Assembly: GCF_002564465.1 (NCBI RefSeq) | Contig: NZ_NUUX01000005.1 | Location: forward strand, 27,301-91,300 | From: Bacillus sp. AFS088145 | GTDB lineage: Bacteria > Bacillota > Bacilli > Bacillales > Bacillaceae_G | Length of the DNA: 64,000 nucleotides | Reading direction: 5' to 3' | Part shown: piece by piece, positions 53,700 to 61,062 of the stretch | Position numbering within the stretch: the first letter of the stretch is position 1 | How the letters are laid out: each line of letters opens with the position of its first letter | Translations under genes and position numbers: made by a program | The notes under the pieces: generated by a model | The model's input: only the letters and a program-made list of their open reading frames with translations | Database searches by the model: none | Told to the model about the DNA's origin: nothing

Positions 53700-55373
53700 C
53701 TATATTTCAATGATTATTGGTAAAATCATCGGTTTTCTCTTTGTTTTCGTAAATAAAAATTGTCCAAGAGACCTTTTAATATTTTGCTTCATAACTCCCC
53801 ATTGGAGTTTGTTCTCATCAAGTAATTCGTTTATGGATGATGTGACGATTTGATTTACTTCTTTCAATAAACTTTCTGAATCACGCGCATAGACAAATCC
53901 TCTTGAAATGGTATCAGGACCTGAGATAATTTTTCTTTCCATTTTATTAATGGTGATGACGATTACAAGCATACCATCTTCAGCAAGTTGTTTTCGATCT
54001 CTAAGGACAATGTTACCGACATCTCCTATACCCATTCCATCAACATAAATATTTCCAGCTGGAATTCTTCGGCTTTGAATTGCTTCTGATTGTAGAATAT
54101 CGACAACATCACCGTTTTTAATGATAAAAATATTATTTCGTTTGACACCAACAGATTCAGCAAGTGAACGATGATGGTGAAGCATTCTGTACTCACCATG
54201 AATTGGAATAAAATATTTTGGCTTCATTAATGTAAGCATAAGCTTAAGCTCCTCTTGATAAGCATGACCAGAAACATGCATTCCAGTCGAGCTTCCTGAA
54301 CCATAAATAACATTTGCACCGAGATTGTAAAAATTATCGATAATTCGAGAAACGCCGCGCTCATTACCGGGAATTGGTGAAGCAGCTAAAATAACAGTAT
54401 CACCGGGATAAATGTCAACGCCTCTAAAGCTTGAGCTAGCTAGTCGAGCAAGTGCTGCAAGGGGTTCACCTTGACTACCTGTACATAAAATTGTAATTTC
54501 TTCTGGCGCAAAATTATTAATTTCATCTTTATCAATTAACATACCTTCTGGGATTGATAAGTATCCTTGCTCCATCGCAACTTGAACAACATTCACCATG
54601 CTTCTACCTAGTAGAGCTAATTTCCGATTTGTGATAATCGATGCATCAACTATTTGTTGCACCCGGTGTACATTAGAAGCAAATGTTGAAATAATGACTC
54701 TTTGTTTTGCCTTCATAAAAGCATCTACTATATGCTCACCAACAATCCGTTCGGATGGTGTTGAACCTGGCCGTTCAGCATTTGTGCTCTCTGATAAAAG
54801 TAATAAAACTCCTTTACTACCTATTTCTGCCATTTTATGAATATCTGGATATTGATTGTTAACAGGAGTTAAATCAAATTTAAAATCCCCTGTATGCACA
54901 ACAGTTCCTTCAGGCGTTTCAAATACGATGCCTAAGCAATCAGGAATACTATGATTTGTTTTAAAAAATGAGATCGAAAAATGTTCAAATTTAATAACTG
55001 AATCAGAATCTATTAAAATGAGTTCAGTTTCACCTAAGAGACCATGCTCTTTTAATTTAAGCTCAATTAATCCAAGCGTTAATCTCGTTGCATAGACTGG
55101 AATATTCAATTGCTTCAATAGATAAGGGATTCCACCAATATGATCTTCATGACCGTGCGTAACAAATAATCCTTTAATCTTTTCTAGATTCTCCAATAGA
55201 TAAGTTATATCAGGAATGATTAAATCAACACCTAATAAACTCTCGTCTGGAAACTTAGAACCGCAGTCTATTAGAATAATTTCTTTTAAGTATTGAATAG
55301 CATACATATTTTTTCCAATTTCATTAATTCCACCTAAGGCAAAGACCGATAGCATACTTTTTGTTGGACTCAA
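53700..55373 (-). CDS. Ribonuclease J family protein
   Basis: A 557-aa metallo-beta-lactamase/beta-CASP nuclease. The zinc motif is THGHEDHIGG (about residues 73-82). The beta-CASP region shows VVHTGDFKFD, SESTNAERPG, STFASNVHRVQQ and VSGHAYQEELKLML, and the C-terminal domain ends TKRKPMILPIIIEI. It mixes features of RNase J1 (HEDHIGG) and J2 (NAERPG), so it could be rnjB or a third paralogue. TTG start behind AGGAGGAA. It should process or degrade RNA from 5' ends. Confidence 0.88.
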   Translation of the reverse strand: MSPTKSMLSVFALGGINEIGKNMYAIQYLKEIILIDCGSKFPDESLLGVDLIIPDITYLLENLEKIKGLFVTHGHEDHIGGIPYLLKQLNIPVYATRLTLGLIELKLKEHGLLGETELILIDSDSVIKFEHFSISFFKTNHSIPDCLGIVFETPEGTVVHTGDFKFDLTPVNNQYPDIHKMAEIGSKGVLLLLSESTNAERPGSTPSERIVGEHIVDAFMKAKQRVIISTFASNVHRVQQIVDASIITNRKLALLGRSMVNVVQVAMEQGYLSIPEGMLIDKDEINNFAPEEITILCTGSQGEPLAALARLASSSFRGVDIYPGDTVILAASPIPGNERGVSRIIDNFYNLGANVIYGSGSSTGMHVSGHAYQEELKLMLTLMKPKYFIPIHGEYRMLHHHRSLAESVGVKRNNIFIIKNGDVVDILQSEAIQSRRIPAGNIYVDGMGIGDVGNIVLRDRKQLAEDGMLVIVITINKMERKIISGPDTISRGFVYARDSESLLKEVNQIVTSSINELLDENKLQWGVMKQNIKRSLGQFLFTKTKRKPMILPIIIEI

Positions 55374-55486
55374 AATCGTATTCCTCCTAGTACATTGAAA
55401 AGTATAAACATTTCCTTTTAAGAAATTGCCATATTTTTCTTAGTATGTACGTTTGCATTAAAATCATTCAATCGACGATTTGGGTA

Positions 55487-55521
55487 AAAAAAATGAGCCG
55501 GTGCAAACCTGGCTCATTTTT
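55487..55521. terminator. Bidirectional terminator before the 68-aa gene
   Basis: AAATGAGCC and GGCTCATTT arms with T-rich flanks on both strands. It lies directly after the stop of the minus-strand small gene. Confidence 0.88.
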
Positions 55522-55524
55522 CTA

Positions 55525-55731
55525 TTACTCTTCGAAATAATTTTTAAATGGTTTTTTAGGTGTATGCGTTTCGTTACGATAATAAGGATTATCAACAGTA
55601 GAATCTTTAGGATCCAAATTTGTTTTAATCACTAATGACGGTCCCGTTGTACCATGTTCAGCAATAATCCGATCGTTTAATTCATTAAAATCAGGAAGTT
55701 TTTTATTCCCTGGTTGTAATGGTTCAGACAT
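55525..55731 (-). CDS. Hypothetical protein, 68 aa
   Basis: A small, hydrophilic, Pro/Asn-rich protein (MSEPLQPGNKKLPDFNELNDRIIAEHG ... NETHTPKKPFKNYFEE). I do not recognise the family. It has a very good AGGAGG site ahead of the ATG at 55731 and its own terminator, so it is a real gene. It probably has little fixed structure. Confidence 0.7.
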   Translation of the reverse strand: MSEPLQPGNKKLPDFNELNDRIIAEHGTTGPSLVIKTNLDPKDSTVDNPYYRNETHTPKKPFKNYFEE

Positions 55732-55749
55732 AAAACCACCTCCTGACAA

Positions 55750-56193
55750 TAGGATGGTTTCTCTAAGGAAAATTATGTATTTGGTAAAGAAAAAAGATAG
55801 GACTTAAATAAGTATCAAATGAAGAAAATAAAAATTTATTTGTTGAGACACTTACTTCTAGGTTGAATGAGATTGAAAAAGAGACGAAAAGAAATCGGGT
55901 TGAAAAGGTCATTAAAAAGATTAGTTAAAATAAATGAAATAAGCCACAAACGCTTAATAATTTATCATTCGTGCTTTTTGTTTGAAGAACCATCTTCAAT
56001 TTCTATTATCGTAATGTTCATTTGTTATAAAAAAGGATAGGATTGCAGATATTCATTCTGCTTTCTTGTCCTTTTTTTGTTGGAAATGTTCGAATTATAA
56101 AAAAATGTAATTTGATAAAATTTATGAAATCTAAAATTCTGTCAAATCTCAATATAATGAGACTATCAAGAGAGAGAGGAAGATGGGGGAAAG
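55750..56193. other. Gap with a probable coding remnant and the S8 protease promoter region
   Basis: One plus-strand frame (about 55815-55928) reads NLFVETLTSRLNEIEKETKRNRVEKVIKKIS, like the C-terminal tail of a lost protein, with no start. Further right, TATAAT (56153-56158) could be the -10 of the protease gene, without a clear -35. Nothing else is recognised. Confidence 0.35.
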
Positions 56194-59100
56194 ATGAAAA
56201 AAATCAAAAAAAATGTTACAACTGTGGCACTTACAACAGGTCTTGTAGCAAGCGTATTTAATCCAATGTCTATTACACACAATGTTCATGCACAACCAGT
56301 TTCAAAAGTGGAGCAAGTTTTATCAGCTCTTACACCAGCTCAACGTGAGGCAATTAAACAATTAAAAGTTAGTGACAAAGAAGGACTTCAAGTATCTCCA
56401 GATTTAGATTTAACAAGTGATGCACAAACTTCAGTTATTGTTGAATTTAAGGACAAGCCTGCACAAACAGCGGTAATGGTAGCTGAGACAGCAGGTTCAA
56501 ATCTTTCTGAATCAGATGCACAAGCAAAAGTAGATGCTTCACACGAAACGTTTGGTCAAGATCTAAAAACGATCTTCAGTAAAGAACTAAAAGAGAAGAA
56601 AAATCCATACAAAATTAAACGTTCATACAAAAAAGTATTTAATGGGGTTTCAATGACACTCCCTGCTAATAAAGTAAAATCATTACTTAAATCGAATGCC
56701 GTTCAAGCAGTATGGAGTGATTTACAAGTTCAGTTAGATGATCCAACTGTTAAAGAACAAGCGTCTGGGCAACAAAGACCAACTCATAATATGGTAACTT
56801 TCCCTGGCGTTGAAAAACTTCATGAAGAAGGTTATACAGGTAAGGGCGTGAAAATTGGTATTCTTGATACGGGAATTGATTACAATCACCCGGATTTAAA
56901 AGGTGCATTTAAAGGCGGCTATGACTTCGTTGATAATGACAATGATCCAATGGAAACAACATATGCTGATTGGAAGAAATCTGGACTACCTGAAACAAGT
57001 GGTGGTGAAGCTTTTTATACTGAGCATGGAACACATGTAGCTGGGATTATTGCGGGACAAGGTAAAAATAATGCGGACTATGCGGTTACGGGTGTTGCCC
57101 CAGATGCTGACATTTATGCTTATCGTGTTTTAGGTCGATATGGATCTGGGCAAACTTCAGCAATTTTAGCTGGTATTGACAAAGCAGTATCAGACGGTAT
57201 GGATATCATCAGTATGTCACTTGGAGCAAACTACAATGATCCATTATATCCTACGGCAATTGCGGTAAATAATGCTGTACTTTCAGGTGTAACAGCGGTA
57301 GTTGCAGCAGGAAATTCTGGTAATAAAATGTATACATTAGGTTCTCCAGGAAATGCACCTTTAGCAATCACAGTTGGAGCAAGTGATACGTCTGTTACGA
57401 TTCCACAATATACAGCATCAGCTCATTTATCAACTGGTGATTCACCAACTGATCTAAAGCTAGCTGCCCAAGGAGATTCTGATAATATAGCGGATTTTCA
57501 AGGTCAAACATTGAAAGTGGTAAACGTAGGATCTGGTGCAGATACTGCTTATTATAAACGTGATGCGGATGGTGGTTATACGATACCGATTGATGTAAAT
57601 GGAAAAATTGTTATCGCACAACGTGGTAACCTAGGCATAGCTGATATCGTCAATACAGCTAAAAAACACGGAGCAAAGGCGGTATTTTTAATCAATACGC
57701 CTGGAGATACATTACAAGATGTATTTTTAGGTAACACATACGGATATATTCCAACGTTTTTAATAAACAACCAACAAGGTACAGCTATAACAAGTAAACT
57801 ACTTCTAACTGAAGCTATGAAAGGAAATTCGATTGACTTTACATTCGGTAATATGAGTCAAACTGTCACACAAGGTAATAAATTAGCAGACTTTAGTTCT
57901 CGTGGTCCATCACGTGTGCTATATGATATAAAACCAGAAGTAACAGCACCAGGTGTCTCTGTATTCTCAACAGTACCTGCATATATGCATAAGGACGATA
58001 ATGGGAATGCATTAACAGATTATCAAAATGCTTATGAGCGCTTATCAGGTACATCAATGGCTACACCGAATGTTTCTGGGGTAGCAGCATTGTTAAAACA
58101 AGCTCATCCAGATATGACGCCAGCAGATATTAAAGCATCACTTATGAATACAGCTGATCCTTTAAATGATAAATATAGTGTATATGAAGTTGGTGCTGGC
58201 CTTGTTAATCCATACAAAGCTGTGCATTCTCAAATGGAAATTCAAGTGAAAGACAAAACGAAGACGTATAACGGTAATGGTAATTCAGAAGGTACGATTA
58301 CACTTGCCAGTAAAGGAATCAAAACGATTAAAAACATTACTGGTGCATTAAGTTTTGGTGAACAGTCTACTGATGGAAAGGATTTAGCAGATCAACGTTC
58401 AATGACTTTATTTAATAAAAGTTCTGAAGATAAAACGTTTGATGTAAAAGTCCAATTCCAAACATTGGATGGAAGATTTACAAATGACTCTAGAGCAGAC
58501 CAAGACGCTGCTGCTAACGGCGTTACATTAGACGTTAAATCAACGGGTAAAGTGAAACGTTACAGCAGTGCGAATATGGATGCTACAATTAATGTTCCTA
58601 AAACTGCTAAACTTGGAACATATGAAGGCTATGTAGTATACACGAATCAAAAGAATCCTGATGAAACATATAAAATTCCATTTGCTATTCATACAGTAAA
58701 AGAAGGAATTGATTATGTTAAAGGAGCTCCAGAAGCATTTACCCTACCATATGAAGCAGGTAGTAATGCAACAAGATGGTCGATTGGAGTTAACTTTAAG
58801 CTAAACTCCCATATGCGTAACTTTGATTTCTTCCTAGTAGATCCAAAAACAAACGAAGAGATTGGTTACCTTGGTTCAGCTGATGGAATGGGCGCTCAAG
58901 AAAATATTGACTATTATTTCCAAGGTGTATTGAACAATGGTCAATATTATCCATTAACTGGAGATCCTGATAACCCAATTGCATTTGATTATAAGGAAGT
59001 TGACCCAGGATTATGGAAAATTAGATTAGTAGGTACAAATGATAATGGTGAAACCTTCACTAGTGATGCACCTGTTTATTATGGTGAGAAAGAGCCAAAG

Positions 59101-60483
59101 GTTACGATGAACTATGAAGCAGGACAAATCGTTGAAACAGCTAATGCAACTGATAAAACTGTTACGGTAACAGGTGCGGCATTTGATAAAGACATAGCTG
59201 AAATGCAAGCTGCAGGAATTACTGCTTCACAAGGCGAGAATAAAATGTATTATTATAATCCAAATAATTCTGCTGAAATTAACATCCCAGTAGACCAAAA
59301 TGGAAACTTCAATAGTTCAATACCATTGGCTACAGCTGGTCCAGTATCATTGCCAATTACACATTATGATTTTTATGACCGAAATAAATCAACTGTTGAA
59401 AATTATGGAAGTTTTAGAGACGTTTATTTTGTGAAAAAAGGCACTGCTTATTCTACAGCAGTTTCGGATAAACAGAGAATCAACATGGGAGATACAACAA
59501 CAGTAACGTTCTCATCAAAAAATGTAGGAACTAAAGTGAAAAAAGCTGAATACTCATTCTTATATCCAGTCCAGTTCTTAGATACTGTAAGTGTTAAGCC
59601 GCATGGAACATATAGTGGAAAACTAGATGTTCAATATACAACTACTTCTTTTAACAGTACTTACAATAAAATGACGATCACAGCAACAGCACTTGGTGAC
59701 CTTGCGACTACAGGAATTACTGGAGATACTTCTTTAGTAGACTTGACGTTTAAAGCAAAAGACCAATACTACAAAGGTCCAATGACATTTGAAGATTCAA
59801 CTGGGTCATCTACTTTCTTTAGTGCTATTTATACGAATGTGGATGATAGTAAGGTAACAACACAGGGTATCCAACCTTATTTCTATATTACTCCTACTTA
59901 TTCCCTAATGAGGAGTTCAGTTCAGCCAGAAGGATTAGTTACAGGAATTGGTACGGCTGGAGTAATTGTTGCGAAAAAGATTGACTTTAACAAAGCTGGA
60001 ACAAAAATTAGTGTAAAAGATTCTAATGGTAAAGAATATGGAGTATCTGATCCTCTAGGATATAGCTCAAGTGCTCCAAACGGCTTTACGACTAGATTAC
60101 CGATCACAGATAAGCCATTTACATTATCAATTGACGTTCCAGGGCATTTCACATTCAAGAAAGACTTTACAGTTGGCATTAAAGAAGACGGTAAAGTTAC
60201 TGCAGGATCTAAACCAGTTGATTATGATTATATCCCTGGTGGAGATGTAAATAAAGATAATGTAATCGACGTGAAAGATGCTCTATACATCCAAACATAT
60301 TGGGGCACAAATAAGCGTGACGCAGATATCAACTATGATGGTGTAGTAGATGAGCAAGATATGCAGTATGTAATTGATAACTACTCTATGCAAAATCCAT
60401 GGAACGACAATGCACCAAATGCAGTTAAGAAATATAAAGGTGAAACTTTAGATGATGTTTTAACTGACCTGGGTTTAGAGTAA
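56194..60483 (+). CDS. Large secreted S8 serine protease with cohesin-like and dockerin-like modules
   Basis: A 1429-aa Vpr-like subtilase. It has a signal peptide (to about residue 33, NVHA), an I9-type propeptide (about 78-165), and a catalytic triad of Asp225 (GILDTGID), His278 (EHGTHVAG) and Ser621 (SGTSMATP), with a PA domain inserted at about 400-550. After Fn3-like regions, residues about 1095-1225 read as a cohesin-type fold (TTTVTFSSKNVG, AEYSFLYPVQFLDTVSVKP, SLVDLTFKAK). Residues about 1349-1400 form a dockerin (DVNKDNVIDVKDA and DINYDGVVDEQDM calcium loops). The start follows GGGGGAAAG. Confidence 0.92.
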   Translation: MKKIKKNVTTVALTTGLVASVFNPMSITHNVHAQPVSKVEQVLSALTPAQREAIKQLKVSDKEGLQVSPDLDLTSDAQTSVIVEFKDKPAQTAVMVAETAGSNLSESDAQAKVDASHETFGQDLKTIFSKELKEKKNPYKIKRSYKKVFNGVSMTLPANKVKSLLKSNAVQAVWSDLQVQLDDPTVKEQASGQQRPTHNMVTFPGVEKLHEEGYTGKGVKIGILDTGIDYNHPDLKGAFKGGYDFVDNDNDPMETTYADWKKSGLPETSGGEAFYTEHGTHVAGIIAGQGKNNADYAVTGVAPDADIYAYRVLGRYGSGQTSAILAGIDKAVSDGMDIISMSLGANYNDPLYPTAIAVNNAVLSGVTAVVAAGNSGNKMYTLGSPGNAPLAITVGASDTSVTIPQYTASAHLSTGDSPTDLKLAAQGDSDNIADFQGQTLKVVNVGSGADTAYYKRDADGGYTIPIDVNGKIVIAQRGNLGIADIVNTAKKHGAKAVFLINTPGDTLQDVFLGNTYGYIPTFLINNQQGTAITSKLLLTEAMKGNSIDFTFGNMSQTVTQGNKLADFSSRGPSRVLYDIKPEVTAPGVSVFSTVPAYMHKDDNGNALTDYQNAYERLSGTSMATPNVSGVAALLKQAHPDMTPADIKASLMNTADPLNDKYSVYEVGAGLVNPYKAVHSQMEIQVKDKTKTYNGNGNSEGTITLASKGIKTIKNITGALSFGEQSTDGKDLADQRSMTLFNKSSEDKTFDVKVQFQTLDGRFTNDSRADQDAAANGVTLDVKSTGKVKRYSSANMDATINVPKTAKLGTYEGYVVYTNQKNPDETYKIPFAIHTVKEGIDYVKGAPEAFTLPYEAGSNATRWSIGVNFKLNSHMRNFDFFLVDPKTNEEIGYLGSADGMGAQENIDYYFQGVLNNGQYYPLTGDPDNPIAFDYKEVDPGLWKIRLVGTNDNGETFTSDAPVYYGEKEPKVTMNYEAGQIVETANATDKTVTVTGAAFDKDIAEMQAAGITASQGENKMYYYNPNNSAEINIPVDQNGNFNSSIPLATAGPVSLPITHYDFYDRNKSTVENYGSFRDVYFVKKGTAYSTAVSDKQRINMGDTTTVTFSSKNVGTKVKKAEYSFLYPVQFLDTVSVKPHGTYSGKLDVQYTTTSFNSTYNKMTITATALGDLATTGITGDTSLVDLTFKAKDQYYKGPMTFEDSTGSSTFFSAIYTNVDDSKVTTQGIQPYFYITPTYSLMRSSVQPEGLVTGIGTAGVIVAKKIDFNKAGTKISVKDSNGKEYGVSDPLGYSSSAPNGFTTRLPITDKPFTLSIDVPGHFTFKKDFTVGIKEDGKVTAGSKPVDYDYIPGGDVNKDNVIDVKDALYIQTYWGTNKRDADINYDGVVDEQDMQYVIDNYSMQNPWNDNAPNAVKKYKGETLDDVLTDLGLE

Positions 60484-60504
60484 TTGAATAATAGGATTAT
60501 CGTA

Positions 60505-60542
60505 AAATCGGTGACAACAACATGTTGTTACCGATTTTTTTA
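60505..60542 (+). terminator. Intrinsic terminator after the first S8 protease
   Basis: AAAATCGGT pairs with ACCGATTTT (outer arms), with inner AACA/TGTT, followed by a T-run. Confidence 0.88.
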
Positions 60543-61062
60543 TAACTGATCATATCTAAGAGGCAATCTACTTTATTCCACCGAAGGAAGGCGTAATGAA
60601 ATTTAAACAAGAGATCCTCTATTTCTACATAATGAATTACTGTCAAAAATACCATTTTCTAAGTAGTTCTTTATATACATTTTAATTAATTACTAACTAA
60701 ATTTTATTAGTGCTTTTAGAAACTATTAACAATACTGGTTTATTACCCCAAATCTTTATAAGTACTCCACTAATAAATTATCCTTTTAAAGTAGTTATTA
60801 ACATTTTTCGAGGTAAAGACCCTAAATTCTATTTAAAAGTCGTTTATTAGACAATCTTTTTAACCGAAATTGCCAACTTATAATTCTATCGAACTATGCT
60901 TCATTCCCCCAATTTACTGTGGAAAGTGGAGTATGTAAAATTCATATTGTATTTATTTTTTACTAGGAATGATTAGTAATCTGTCATTTTATTAATTTAC
61001 TAATTTTATAAAAGTAGCAAAATAAATATAAAATTTAAAACGGAAAAAAAGGAGCAATGTTA
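60543..61062. other. Gene-free stretch upstream of the second S8 protease
   Basis: Very AT-rich with no convincing gene. A 29-codon ATG frame (60596-60685) has a GGAAGG site but no other support. No clear sigma-A promoter could be assigned. It probably carries the regulatory region of the protease. Confidence 0.4.

Noticed and set aside
56043-56261. 72-codon frame ahead of the first S8 protease
   Set aside because: It overlaps the protease start in another frame, has no ribosome site and has a low-complexity, unprotein-like composition.
60596-60685. 29-aa ORF with a GGAAGG site
   Set aside because: Too short and without any family resemblance; the surrounding AT-rich DNA makes chance frames likely.
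60546-61062. Cyclic dinucleotide riboswitch upstream of the second protease
   Set aside because: I looked for the conserved c-di-GMP and c-di-AMP aptamer strings and did not find them.
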